From: an uncultured Bacteroides sp.
GTDB taxonomy: Bacteria; Bacteroidota; Bacteroidia; Bacteroidales; UBA932
NCBI GenBank assembly: GCA_900543205.1
Contig: UQQM01000015.1
Location: forward strand, 1 to 55,715
Length of the DNA stretch: 55,715 bases
Direction of reading: 5' to 3'
Position numbers and translations under genes: made by a program. The notes under the pieces are model-generated. The model ran no database searches. It was not told the origin of the DNA and saw only the letters and a program-made list of their open reading frames with translations. Positions within the stretch are counted from its first letter, which is position 1. Each line of letters opens with the position of its first letter. Shown piece after piece: positions 16,824-25,753 of this stretch.

Positions 16824-19190
16824 ATGGCCCGTTTTTTCAAAAAAGGCAGATTGCTGGGCACCGTGCTGAATGTGACGGGGCTCACGGTCGCTTTCACCGC
16901 GTTCATGGTCATCATGATACAGGTACTCCACGACTGGAGATACGACAGGAACTACCCCGACAGCGACAGGATTTTCCGTCTGGAGTTCGTCCAGGATCCG
17001 TCCAGCCTCGACATCTACGATATGGTCATCTGCCGTCCCTTCATAGAAGAGCTCAAGGGGACGATTCCCGAAGTGGAGGAGCTCGGAGTATACAATTACT
17101 GGCATGGTTCGACTTCCAACTGGATGAAGCCAGGAGATGAAGAGCATTACTACGGGCTGCCGAGCGCCGTGCTGGACACCTGCATGCTCAAGGTCTTCCC
17201 CCTCGAGTTCACCGAGGGCGATCCGGCGGAATTCGCCCGTCAGCAGAGCATACTTCTGGCCGAATCGGTAGCGGCCTGTCTCTTTCCCGGCGAAAGCCCG
17301 GTCGGCAAGTCGTTGACCGACATGAGCGGCAATCCCTACCGCATAGCCGCAGTCTACCGGGACTTCCCGGAGAACAGCAGCGTCGCGAACGGAGTGCTGA
17401 TACAGATCGGGGATGACGATGCCGGAAACTGGAGCGAATGGTCCTACAGCTGCTACATGAAGCTCCATGACCCAGCCGACAGGGAGAAGGTCGCGGAGCA
17501 GCTGAAACAGAAGCTATTCGAGCTGCTCGATATAGGATCTGATTCAGAATGGTACAAGGTGCTGGAGAACGGAGTCCGGATAAGCACACTCCACGAGGCC
17601 TACTACTCCAAAGACATCAGCGCCGACACCATGGCCAAGGGCAACAGGAGCACGACCGGCGCCCTTTTCGCAATAGGGCTGGTAATCATTGCGATAGCCA
17701 TAATCAACTTCATCAACTTCGCCACTGCGGCGGTGCCATTGTCCATCAAGGACATCAACACGCGCAAGGTGCTGGGCTCAAGCAGGGCGGCACTCGTAGG
17801 GAGACAGCTCGCCGAGGCTCTGGCCCTGGCGCTCGGAGCCTACGGACTCAGCGTACTGGCCCTGCATCTGATTTCCGGAACCTCGTTCAGCGGATATATC
17901 TCCGGCTCATTGAAGCCGGCTGACAACCTGCCCATGCTCCTGCTCGGAGCCGCAACGGCGGTCTGCACCTCACTGATTGCCGGTATCTTCCCGGCGATGT
18001 ACGGCACCTCCTTCCAGCCGGCCCTGGTGCTGAAAGGCTCGTTCTCCATGTCCCCGCGCGGAAAGATGCTCAGGAACTGCCTGGTGGGCTTCCAGTTCAT
18101 CGCCTCCTTCGTCCTGGTCGGGATGGCGCTGTACATACAGGTCCAGACTTCGTTCATGGAGAAAATGGACATGGGCTTCACGCGGGACCAGGTGGTCGAG
18201 TTCGCCTGCGGGTCAACGATAGGCAAGCGTGCGGAGAACTTCGAACAGAGGCTCATGCAGAACCCGCACATAAAGGACGTGACCTTCGCCGGCAACTGGC
18301 TGGTATCCGACGGCAAGATGGGCTGGGGACGCGAATACGACGGACACCGGGTGCAGCTCGACGTGCTGCCGGTATCCTCTGACTTCCTGGACTTCTTCGG
18401 CATGACCATGAAGGAGGGCCGCAACTTCATGCCCTCTGACGAGCTGAACCCGAACGGCACTTTCATAATGAACGAACAGACCATGCTCAAATTCCCTTTC
18501 CTCAGGCTGGGCGCCAGACTGAGCGGCCATGCCGAGGAACCGGCCGAGATAGTCGGAGTGGTCAGGGACTTCAACTTCAAGCCGCTGCAGTACGGGGTGG
18601 ACCCTCTCGCCCTCTACGTGTTCGGCTCGGATCCATGGTGGCCCCTGTCCGTGGTCTATGTCAGGCTAGACGGAACCGACGTGGCGGGGACATTCAGGGA
18701 CATAAGGGACGCCATCGAGGAGTTCGACCCCTCCCTGAACGGGAATGAAATCATGATAAGCTTCCTCGACGAGAGCATAGGCAGCCTCTATGAGAAGGAG
18801 CGGACGCTAAACAGGCTGATTGCCACGGCGGCGGCGCTGTCGCTGGCAATCTCGCTGATAGGCATACTCGGCATGGTCAGCTTCGAGACCAGGTTCCGCC
18901 GCAAGGAAATCGCGCTGCGCAAGGTGCACGGAGCCGACACGTCCGAAATTCTGAAGATGCAGAACAGGCACTACATGCTGATGACGGCTATATGCTTCGC
19001 CATCTCGGTCCCTCTGTCGCTGCCGGTCATGGAGGCCTGGGTCAGGGGCTTCGCCTACCGGGCGCCGATACCTGTCTGGATATTCCTGGTTTCGCTCCTC
19101 TCCGTAGCAGCAATCACGGTTCTGACCGTGACCCTGCAGAGCCTGGGCGCGGCAAGAGCCAACCCTGTGGACTCCCTGCACGACGAATAG
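16824..19190 (+). CDS. MacB/FtsX-type ABC transporter permease, fourth of four
   Basis: 788-residue permease starting one base after the previous stop codon, so probably translationally coupled. Same order as its neighbours: N-terminal helix (TGLTVAFTAFMVIMI), first periplasmic domain, three helices near 280-400, a helix near 430, second periplasmic domain, three C-terminal helices. Coupling segments are INTRKVLGSS and RKEIALRKVHGAD. Last gene of the export operon, ended by the strong hairpin at 19197-19226. Confidence 0.92.
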   Translation: MARFFKKGRLLGTVLNVTGLTVAFTAFMVIMIQVLHDWRYDRNYPDSDRIFRLEFVQDPSSLDIYDMVICRPFIEELKGTIPEVEELGVYNYWHGSTSNWMKPGDEEHYYGLPSAVLDTCMLKVFPLEFTEGDPAEFARQQSILLAESVAACLFPGESPVGKSLTDMSGNPYRIAAVYRDFPENSSVANGVLIQIGDDDAGNWSEWSYSCYMKLHDPADREKVAEQLKQKLFELLDIGSDSEWYKVLENGVRISTLHEAYYSKDISADTMAKGNRSTTGALFAIGLVIIAIAIINFINFATAAVPLSIKDINTRKVLGSSRAALVGRQLAEALALALGAYGLSVLALHLISGTSFSGYISGSLKPADNLPMLLLGAATAVCTSLIAGIFPAMYGTSFQPALVLKGSFSMSPRGKMLRNCLVGFQFIASFVLVGMALYIQVQTSFMEKMDMGFTRDQVVEFACGSTIGKRAENFEQRLMQNPHIKDVTFAGNWLVSDGKMGWGREYDGHRVQLDVLPVSSDFLDFFGMTMKEGRNFMPSDELNPNGTFIMNEQTMLKFPFLRLGARLSGHAEEPAEIVGVVRDFNFKPLQYGVDPLALYVFGSDPWWPLSVVYVRLDGTDVAGTFRDIRDAIEEFDPSLNGNEIMISFLDESIGSLYEKERTLNRLIATAAALSLAISLIGILGMVSFETRFRRKEIALRKVHGADTSEILKMQNRHYMLMTAICFAISVPLSLPVMEAWVRGFAYRAPIPVWIFLVSLLSVAAITVLTVTLQSLGAARANPVDSLHDE

Positions 19191-19196
19191 GCCGGA

Positions 19197-19226
19197 AATG
19201 CAGTGACGGGCTTCCGTCACTGCATT
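19197..19226. terminator. Strong bidirectional terminator after the export operon
   Basis: Perfect 13-bp stem AATGCAGTGACGG (19197-19209), tetraloop GCTT, CCGTCACTGCATT (19214-19226), then TTTC. The stop codon of the converging GNAT gene (19217-19219) lies inside the stem. Confidence 0.85.
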
Positions 19227-19732
19227 TTCAATTCCTTCAAATCGTAGTACATGGGAACATTGTCCTCCGAAGCCTCCATGACCAGCGGCTTGAACCCGTT
19301 TTTCTCATAGAACGGAACAGCACGGCGGTAAGCGTCAAGTGTCAGGAAACGGCAAGCCGAAGCCCTGCAGTCACTAATCAGCATCTGTTTTATCGTAGAT
19401 ATGATTTCCGAACCTATTCCATGCCCCATATAAGCCTCCGATACTGCCAAACGGCCTATCTTGACCGCAGGATAGCTTCCGAGATGCTTTCTGTGGGAAA
19501 AGGATTTACGCAGTTTGCGCCAGAGATTCCTGTCCGCCATCTCGCTGCTGATCTTGTCATTCAGAAGACTGAAATAAGCGACGGTGACCAAACCATCCTC
19601 AAGAACGAATGTATTGGCCAGCATCTCGCGGGAAAAATCGGCGGCATCATGATAAAAGAAACCGTTCAGCTCGGCATCTCCGCAGTCAAACGGCTTCTTT
19701 TCCTCCAAATCTTCAAGCCTAAGGAGACGCAT
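19217..19732 (-). CDS. GNAT-family N-acetyltransferase
   Basis: 171-residue acetyltransferase of unknown substrate. The acetyl-CoA site is visible as VKIGRLAVSEAYMGHGIGSEII (about residues 90-111), and the C-terminal YRRAVPFYEKNGF is a typical GNAT end. The overall plan, with the conserved start LxxFDCGDAELNGFF, matches the GNAT group that includes TacT/AtaT-like toxins. It follows a 52-residue gene by 3 bases, which fits an antitoxin-toxin order. Whether it acetylates tRNA or some other target cannot be read from the sequence. Confidence 0.88.
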   Translation of the reverse strand: MRLLRLEDLEEKKPFDCGDAELNGFFYHDAADFSREMLANTFVLEDGLVTVAYFSLLNDKISSEMADRNLWRKLRKSFSHRKHLGSYPAVKIGRLAVSEAYMGHGIGSEIISTIKQMLISDCRASACRFLTLDAYRRAVPFYEKNGFKPLVMEASEDNVPMYYDLKELKMQ

Positions 19733-19735
19733 GCA

Positions 19736-19894
19736 TCAGAAGTCAAAAGTCGCTATCTTCCTCAATTTTTCATACGCGGCACGCACACGCGCCTTTTCCT
19801 CAGCTGACGCAGGCTTTACATTTTTCATCGCTTTCTGAAAGCGCTCCGCATCCTTTCCATACAGGATTGGAGTCTCGGCAATTTTTCGTGACAT
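19736..19894 (-). CDS. Small partner of the GNAT gene, possible antitoxin (52 aa)
   Basis: Begins MSRKIAETPILYGKDAERF and is rich in charged helix-forming residues. A longer frame reaches 20032, but it would run back across this gene's own promoter and into the regulator's leader. The start at 19894 sits 23 nt from a perfect -7 box and fits small proteins paired with GNATs in Bacteroidetes. No DNA-binding fold is obvious. The antitoxin role is an inference from order and size. Confidence 0.7.
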   Translation of the reverse strand: MSRKIAETPILYGKDAERFQKAMKNVKPASAEEKARVRAAYEKLRKIATFDF

Positions 19895-19916
19895 AGAATA
19901 AGCATTAAGGTTTTTG

Positions 19917-19924
19917 CAAATATA
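19917..19924 (-). promoter_or_regulatory. -7 box for the GNAT pair
   Basis: TATATTTG on the minus strand matches TAnnTTTG. It lies about 23 nt from the start codon at 19894 and is back-to-back with the promoter of the NtrC-type regulator. Confidence 0.65.
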
Positions 19925-19981
19925 AAAATTCCGCATGAGATGTTTCAACGCGCCGTAAAATATTTTCAATTCCGAAATGAC

Positions 19982-19989
19982 TATCTTTG
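19982..19989 (+). promoter_or_regulatory. -7 box for the NtrC-type regulator
   Basis: TATCTTTG matches TAnnTTTG. It implies transcription from about 19996 and rules out the ATG at 19987, supporting translation from the ATG at 20020. Confidence 0.65.
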
Positions 19990-20019
19990 CATGTACCGGC
20001 GACGGTGCCGGATCGGACG

Positions 20020-21354
20020 ATGACAAAGACAAAGGGAAAGATACTCGTGGTGGATGACAACGCCGGGATACGCCAGGCGCTGAAGATTCTGCTGCCCCGG
20101 CATTTCGACGAGGTTGAGCTGCTGCCGTCGCCCAAGCTGCTGTTGCGCCGCATGGAGGAATTCCGGCCCGACGCCGTGCTGCTCGACATGAACTTCGACG
20201 CCGAATACAACAGCGGGAACGAAGGTCTGTGGTGGCTCGGCGAGCTCAAGTCACGCTGGCCCGACACCCCAGTGGTGCTCTTCACCGCATACGCCGACAT
20301 CTCCCTCGCCGTGGAAGGCATGAAGCGCGGGGCCTTCGACTTCATCGTCAAGCCCTGGGACAACGGGAAACTGCTGGAAGTGCTCGAAAAGGCGGTCGGA
20401 AGCCGCAGCGCTGCGGAAAGGAAGGTTTCCGGCACCACGGCGATGCGCTGGGGCGAGGGTCCGGTTATGCTCGCGGTGAAGAAGCTCGCAGAGCGCATAG
20501 CCCCCACCGACGCGACCGTGCTGATCAGCGGAGAGAACGGTACAGGAAAGGACCTGCTCGCGGCCGAAATACACCGCATGTCCGCCCGCAGCGGCAAGCC
20601 CATGGTCTGCGTGGACCTCGGGGCGGTCACGGAGACGCTGTTCGAGAGCGAACTCTTCGGCCATGTGAAGGGAGCGTTCACCGACGCCCGATCCGACCAC
20701 GCCGGGAAGTTCGAGCAGGCCGACGGCGGAACCCTCTTCCTCGATGAAATCGGCAACATCCCCCTGCACCTGCAGGCCAAGCTGCTGCGCGCATTGCAGA
20801 ACCGCTGCGTCACCCGGGTCGGAGGAAGCCGGAGCATCCCGGTGGACATACGGCTGATATGCGCGACCAACATGGACCTTCCGCGCATGGTCGCCGAAGG
20901 CAGGTTCCGCGAGGACCTCTGGTACCGTATCAACACCACCGAGATACAGCTGCCGCCACTGCGCGAACGCCGCGACGAGATACTTCCGCTCGCCGAGATG
21001 TTCCTCAAGGAATTCTCCGTGAAATACGGACGCGCCGCCCGGAGTTTCAGCAAGGAGGCCGCGGACGCCCTTCTCAAGGCCAGATGGAGCGGCAACATAC
21101 GCGAACTGCGCAACGCCGTGGAGAAAGCGGCAATAGTGTCCGAAAGCGGGACCATCACGGCGGCCGACCTCTCGCTGCGCGAAAACGCCTGCGCCGAAGC
21201 GGAAAGCACCGGAGAGGAGACCCTCGAACAGATGGAGGAGCGCATGATACGCGCCGCAATCAGGAAATTCAACGGCAATCTCTCTCTCGTCGCACGCTCT
21301 CTGGACATCAGCCGGCCGACCCTCTACAGCAAACTCAAAAAGTACAATATATGA
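20020..21354 (+). CDS. Sigma-54-dependent response regulator (NtrC family)
   Basis: Activates sigma-54 promoters when phosphorylated. The 444-residue protein has a receiver domain (ILVVDDNAG at the start, phospho-Asp in AVLLDMNFD near 50, Lys in IVKPWD). An AAA+ domain follows (Walker A GENGTGKD near 175, Walker B GGTLFLDEIGN, RIINTTE-like sensor region), and a Fis-type helix-turn-helix closes the protein (VARSLDISRPTLYSKLKK). The sigma-54 contact loop reads GAFTDA instead of GAFTGA. ATG 20020 is chosen because the -7 box at 19982 overlaps the upstream ATG. It lies just beyond the export operon and is coupled to the kinase gene by an ATGA overlap. Confidence 0.93.
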   Translation: MTKTKGKILVVDDNAGIRQALKILLPRHFDEVELLPSPKLLLRRMEEFRPDAVLLDMNFDAEYNSGNEGLWWLGELKSRWPDTPVVLFTAYADISLAVEGMKRGAFDFIVKPWDNGKLLEVLEKAVGSRSAAERKVSGTTAMRWGEGPVMLAVKKLAERIAPTDATVLISGENGTGKDLLAAEIHRMSARSGKPMVCVDLGAVTETLFESELFGHVKGAFTDARSDHAGKFEQADGGTLFLDEIGNIPLHLQAKLLRALQNRCVTRVGGSRSIPVDIRLICATNMDLPRMVAEGRFREDLWYRINTTEIQLPPLRERRDEILPLAEMFLKEFSVKYGRAARSFSKEAADALLKARWSGNIRELRNAVEKAAIVSESGTITAADLSLRENACAEAESTGEETLEQMEERMIRAAIRKFNGNLSLVARSLDISRPTLYSKLKKYNI

Positions 21355-22580
21355 CCATGGAGCTGCCGCTGACCCTCCTCGTGCTGCTGATGCTCGCCGC
21401 AGCAGCCGTCTCCGCCGTGGCAGCCGGATTCTGGTTCACCTCCCGCAACCGCAGGAAGGTCGGCTACATGCTTGACGCCCTCGAGGACAACGAGATGAAT
21501 TTCCGCTTCAAGGAGAAGGGACTGCTGAACCGCAGCTTCAACCGCATGCTCAACAGGATGAAGCGCATCTTCGAGAAGGAGAAACGGCAACTGCTCGAGC
21601 AGGAAGAATATTTCGGAGCCATGCTCGACAAGGTGAGCACGGGCGTGATTGCGGTCGACAGCGAAGACGGACATGTGGCCTATTCCAATGCGGCAGCACT
21701 CCGCATCCTCGGGATATCCTCGCTGGTCAACCTCAAGCAGCTCGGCAACATCAGTCCGGAACTCTCGGAGGCTTTCTTCCTGTCGGCCGGCGGCAGCGAC
21801 GCCAAAGCGGCCTTCACCAACGACATGTCACGGCGCTCGATAGCCCTCAAATCCTCATCGGCGACAATAGGCGGGAAACAAGTAGCGATAATCTCCTTCA
21901 ACGACATCAGCAGCGAGCAAAGCGAAATCGAGACCGAGTCGTGGACCAAGCTGATACGCGTGCTCATACATGAAATAATGAACACCGTGACCCCCGTCGT
22001 GTCGCTTAGCGATTCGCTGGCCAGGTATTCCGACAAACTCCCCCGCGAGGAGTTGCGCGAGGGCCTCGGGACCATACTCTCCTCGTCACGCGGTCTGCTG
22101 CGCTTCGTGGAATCCTACCGCAGCCTGATGCACGTCCCCGAACCCGTCCGCAAGGTCGTATGGCTCAAGGACATCATGGCCAGGGTGATGCAGCTTACCG
22201 AAAGCCAGACCCGGGAGAAGGGGGTGAAGCTCAGCTATGCCGAGCTCAACGACGACATCATCCTCTATGTCGACGAGGACCAGATTTCACAGATTCTGGT
22301 GAACCTCCTGAAGAATGCCGTCCAGGCCGGAGCGGGCAGAATCTCCGTCAGAGCCTCAATCCTGGAAGACGACAGCACCATCATCGAGGTGGCGAATGAC
22401 GGCAGGCCCATTCCCGACGACAAGCGCGAAGAAATCTTCGTGCCTTTCTTCACCACCAGGGCGGAAGGCTCCGGGATAGGCCTCAGTCTCTCCCGCCAGA
22501 TAATGCGACTGCACAACGGCAGCCTCAGCCTGACCCGCAGCGACTCGCACGAAACCGTCTTCACCCTGCGCTTCAGGTAG
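21351..22580 (+). CDS. Sensor histidine kinase (NtrY/NtrB-like)
   Basis: Partner kinase of the NtrC-type regulator, starting inside its stop codon (ATGA at 21351-21354; a second ATG lies at 21357). The 409-residue protein has one N-terminal membrane helix (LLVLLMLAAAAVSAVAAGF), a HAMP-like linker and a PAS-type sensor (about 85-190). The phospho-accepting His lies in the unusual H-box LIRVLIHEIMNTVTPV, where HEIMN replaces HELKTP as in NtrY-like kinases. The N-box is LLKNAVQAG, and G-boxes are NDGRPIPDD and GSGIGLSLS. With almost no periplasmic domain it probably senses a membrane or cytosolic signal. Confidence 0.9.
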   Translation: MTMELPLTLLVLLMLAAAAVSAVAAGFWFTSRNRRKVGYMLDALEDNEMNFRFKEKGLLNRSFNRMLNRMKRIFEKEKRQLLEQEEYFGAMLDKVSTGVIAVDSEDGHVAYSNAAALRILGISSLVNLKQLGNISPELSEAFFLSAGGSDAKAAFTNDMSRRSIALKSSSATIGGKQVAIISFNDISSEQSEIETESWTKLIRVLIHEIMNTVTPVVSLSDSLARYSDKLPREELREGLGTILSSSRGLLRFVESYRSLMHVPEPVRKVVWLKDIMARVMQLTESQTREKGVKLSYAELNDDIILYVDEDQISQILVNLLKNAVQAGAGRISVRASILEDDSTIIEVANDGRPIPDDKREEIFVPFFTTRAEGSGIGLSLSRQIMRLHNGSLSLTRSDSHETVFTLRFR

Positions 22581-22639
22581 CGGTGAAACCCGGCGGGGGG
22601 GACATTTCTAACCACATCAGCAGAATTGTCAATTATACG

Positions 22640-22708
22640 ACAAGGCTGCGGAGCCCGGACGCAGACTTCCCTGTAATCAGAAGCCTGGCGGCGGCCCCGC
22701 AGCCTTGT
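22640..22708. terminator. Long-loop inverted repeat between kinase and trigger factor genes
   Basis: ACAAGGCTGCGG (22640-22651) and CCGCAGCCTTGT (22697-22708) form a perfect 12-bp stem with a 45-nt GC-rich loop between the converging genes. It may terminate one or both transcripts; there is no long T-run. Confidence 0.45.
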
Positions 22709-22726
22709 TGCAGATTGCGGTACGGA

Positions 22727-23719
22727 CTATTTCAGTTCGCGGAACTTGTCGGAAGTAATCTTGGTGGACTTGAGCGTAATCTCGCCCTTGAGCTTCTCCA
22801 TCACCTTCCTGTCCTCGACCTGCTCCGCAAGACGGTCCACCTGACGGCGGTCATGGAGCATGTTCACCACAGCCTCGTCAACTATGTCCTTCGGAACATT
22901 GGCTATGCCGTACATGGCGTACTGATACTGGATCATGCCCTCGGCGGCCTCGCGGATGTCGTTCTCCTCGACCTTGAAATCATACTTGCGCATCAGGAAA
23001 CCGCGCACAAGCTGCCATTTGAGGTCGGCGGCGAAACCGGGGAAATCCTTCTCCACGTCCTCCTGCGTGAGCTTGCCGTTGTTGGCGACCACGAGCCAGC
23101 GCTTGAGGAAGGCCTCGGGCAGCTCGATGCCCGACTTCCTCACATAAAAGTCGCGGATATCCTTGTTGAGCCTCCACTCGGCCTCGTTCTTGTACTGCGA
23201 GCCCAGTCGGTCCTCGACCTCCTTGGCGATTTCCTCGTCGGTCTTCTCCTCCTTCTTCTCCTCATAGTACTTCTTGAGGCTCTCGGTCATCCTGGCCTTC
23301 TCGTCATCGGAGACCGAAACCGTATACGAAGGCACGGTGTCCTTCTTCTCCACCTCGAAATTCACCTCGGGAGAAACGGCCACATCGAAAACGAAGGTGA
23401 AGCTGTTGCCGTCCTGCCACTCCACTTCGGGCTGCGTCTCGGAAGAGAGGGGCTCTCCGAGCACGTGGAGCTTGTTCTCGCTGATGTGCTTGTCCAGAGC
23501 CTCGGAAAGCACCTGGTTCACCGATTCCGCGAGACACTGCTCGCCATATACCCTCTTGATCATGGTCAGAGGAACCATTCCTTTACGGAAACCCTTGAAA
23601 TCGGCGTTGCGCTTGCGCTCCGCAAGCTTCTTCCTTTCAATTTCTGCGTAGTCCGCAGCCTCGATCTCGACGGTAAGTTCAAGATTGAGATCGTCGATTT
23701 TGTTCTGTGATACTTTCAT
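22727..23719 (-). CDS. tig: Trigger factor, short form without a PPIase-sized insert
   Basis: Ribosome-bound chaperone for nascent chains. The N-terminal ribosome-binding domain is clear, with the tail-loop motif GFRKGMVP near residues 43-50 and the following IKRVYGEQ. The protein is only 330 residues, about 100 shorter than E. coli trigger factor. After the N-terminal domain (about 1-145) the sequence passes straight into the helical C-terminal chaperone arms (KKYYEEKKEEKTDEEIAKEVE onward). No FKBP-type segment is visible. It begins 2 bases after the PgpH-like stop and is the last gene of the five-gene minus-strand cluster. Confidence 0.88.
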   Translation of the reverse strand: MKVSQNKIDDLNLELTVEIEAADYAEIERKKLAERKRNADFKGFRKGMVPLTMIKRVYGEQCLAESVNQVLSEALDKHISENKLHVLGEPLSSETQPEVEWQDGNSFTFVFDVAVSPEVNFEVEKKDTVPSYTVSVSDDEKARMTESLKKYYEEKKEEKTDEEIAKEVEDRLGSQYKNEAEWRLNKDIRDFYVRKSGIELPEAFLKRWLVVANNGKLTQEDVEKDFPGFAADLKWQLVRGFLMRKYDFKVEENDIREAAEGMIQYQYAMYGIANVPKDIVDEAVVNMLHDRRQVDRLAEQVEDRKVMEKLKGEITLKSTKITSDKFRELK

Positions 23720-23721
23720 AA

Positions 23722-25746
23722 CTATTTTTTGTTCGTTTTGGTCTTGGGATAAACCACGCGCTCGTGGTTCAGCTGCGCGAGATACTGTTTCAGCGTCTCC
23801 TTGACCTTGTTGAGTTCGCTGATCGTCATGTCGGCGTCATCGAACTGGCCTTCCGCCAGCTTGCCGGCGACTATGCGCTCCACGAAGTCGGAATACGCCT
23901 GAGGCGTGTTCGCCTTCAAGGTGCGCGACGCAGCCTCGATGCTGTCGCACAGCATAAGTATGATCTGGGCCCTGGTCCTGGGCCTGACACCGGGATATGT
24001 GAACTCCGGCTTCCGGGCCGGATCCCCGCCCTCCTTCAGGAACTTGTCGTAGAAAAAGCTTACGACCGTGGTTCCGTGGTGGGTCACTATGAAATCGGAT
24101 ATCGCCTTGGGCAGGCGGTTCTTTTTCGCTATCTCGACTCCGTCGGATACGTGGCGTATGATGTCGTGCGCGCTCTGGACCGGAGAGAGGCCGCTGTGGT
24201 ACTTGTGCTCCTGGTCATCCTTGGGCACTATGAACTCGTTCTCCACGAAACAGAGAGGATTGTTCATCTTGCCTATGTCGTGGTACAGGGCGCCGACGCG
24301 CACCAGCTCCGGGTTCACGCCCACGGCCCTCGCCACGAAATCCGCCATGTTCATGACCTGAAGCGAATGCTGGAAGGTTCCGGGCGCCTTCTGCTCCAGC
24401 TCGCGTATGATGGGGCTCGACGTGTCGCTGAGCTCTATCAGGCGGGAATCCGACACGAGGTTGAAAAGCTTCTCGAAAAGATAGGTCAGGGGGTATCCTG
24501 CCACCGTGAGCATGGAAGCCACGAAAAGGCTGAACAGGGCCGACCACACGTTGCCGGCCACCATGTCGGCACCCCTGAAGCCCAGATACAGCAGCATCAG
24601 CACCCCGAAGGTGATCAATGCGGCTATGAACTGCCTCCAGCCCTGCTGGAAATAGCGGAAAAGGTAGAGCACCACCAGGCCCGCCACGAAGAACATCACG
24701 AAGAGCACCGCCCCGTCATGGCTGAAAAGCAGCAGCGGAGCCAGCATCGCGACATACAGGGGCACAACCCTCTTGGGTTTCAGGAAGGTCTGCATCATCA
24801 GGACCGACAGCGTATACGGGATGGCGTACAGCAGGCGCTCGTTGGCCTTCAGCAGCAGAAGCGTAGCCGTCGAGAAGAGCAGGAACAGCAGCAGTATGTA
24901 GAGATAGCGGGCGTCCCCGAAAATCTCGGGACATGCGAACCTGATCACGAAATAGAGCAGAACCACGATGGCGGCCGCTATCACTATGTTTCCGAGCACT
25001 ATCAGCACGGGAGGCCCGAGGTATCCGACATTCGCCTCGAACTCCTGCTTGTAGGAATCCAGCATCTGCTCGATCTCGGCGGTGACTATCTCGCCCTCGG
25101 AGACTATGAGCTGACCGGCGGTGACATAGCCCGAAGTGGGAGAAAAGCCGCCGCCCGACTCTTCGTGGACGAGTTCCGTGGTCTGCTCGTCGTACTCCAG
25201 ATTGGGCACTATGAGGTCATAGACCCCGTTCTTGCGCAGCAGCGAGTCCACGTTGATGTCCGTAAGTCCGCTCAGATCCGAGAGCAGCTTGTCCCTGGCG
25301 TCGGAAAGGCAGTAGACTTCAGTAGCGGGGTATTTCACCGCCCTCTTGTCGCGCTGCACGTATATCACCTCCGACTCAGGCACGTTGCGGCTGTGGCTCC
25401 TGTCGTCCATGACCCCCCTGGAGTAGATGGAGCGGACTTCGGAGACCACCGCGTTGCGCAGGCTCCCGAGCTGAAGCCTCTCTATCGAGCTAATGACCCT
25501 TGCGCTCGTCTCCTCCGAATACTTGTAATACGGAATCATCGCTCCGGAGGCGTTGTCCCTCTCCTCCCTTATCTGCTCGTCGGTCTTGTAGATGGGGAAG
25601 TCGAACTGCGCGAAGAGGGTCTCATACTTCCACTCCCTCCCCTTTCTGTAGTCGTAGGGGAACTTGGAGTTCTTCGGCATCAGAAAGACGAGGACCAGAA
25701 ATATGATTGCCAGCGGTACGAACCTGGCGACGAGCTCTCTTTTCAT
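23722..25746 (-). CDS. pgpH: Seven-helix HD-domain phosphohydrolase (PgpH-like c-di-AMP phosphodiesterase)
   Basis: 674-residue membrane enzyme expected to cleave cyclic di-AMP in the cytosol. The layout is: N-terminal membrane helix (residues 11-23), extracytoplasmic 7TMR-HDED domain (about 40-255), seven membrane helices (about 260-460), then an HD domain with GTFQHSLQVMNMA, ALYHDIGKMNNP (the HD pair) and THHGTT. C-terminal residues are charged. The order and motifs are those of the PgpH family. Eight bases separate it from the dehydrogenase gene upstream. Activity against c-di-AMP is inferred from family. Confidence 0.92.
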   Translation of the reverse strand: MKRELVARFVPLAIIFLVLVFLMPKNSKFPYDYRKGREWKYETLFAQFDFPIYKTDEQIREERDNASGAMIPYYKYSEETSARVISSIERLQLGSLRNAVVSEVRSIYSRGVMDDRSHSRNVPESEVIYVQRDKRAVKYPATEVYCLSDARDKLLSDLSGLTDINVDSLLRKNGVYDLIVPNLEYDEQTTELVHEESGGGFSPTSGYVTAGQLIVSEGEIVTAEIEQMLDSYKQEFEANVGYLGPPVLIVLGNIVIAAAIVVLLYFVIRFACPEIFGDARYLYILLLFLLFSTATLLLLKANERLLYAIPYTLSVLMMQTFLKPKRVVPLYVAMLAPLLLFSHDGAVLFVMFFVAGLVVLYLFRYFQQGWRQFIAALITFGVLMLLYLGFRGADMVAGNVWSALFSLFVASMLTVAGYPLTYLFEKLFNLVSDSRLIELSDTSSPIIRELEQKAPGTFQHSLQVMNMADFVARAVGVNPELVRVGALYHDIGKMNNPLCFVENEFIVPKDDQEHKYHSGLSPVQSAHDIIRHVSDGVEIAKKNRLPKAISDFIVTHHGTTVVSFFYDKFLKEGGDPARKPEFTYPGVRPRTRAQIILMLCDSIEAASRTLKANTPQAYSDFVERIVAGKLAEGQFDDADMTISELNKVKETLKQYLAQLNHERVVYPKTKTNKK

Positions 25747-25753
25747 GTCTGGA

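Noticed and set aside
17104..17120. GGTTCGA-like T-loop motif of a tRNA
   Set aside because: It is inside a permease gene, with no acceptor stem or anticodon arm around it. No tRNA was found in the window.
19987..20019. Upstream ATG for the NtrC-type regulator
   Set aside because: It overlaps the -7 box, and residues before the receiver domain start (MTKTKGKILVVDD) are non-homologous.
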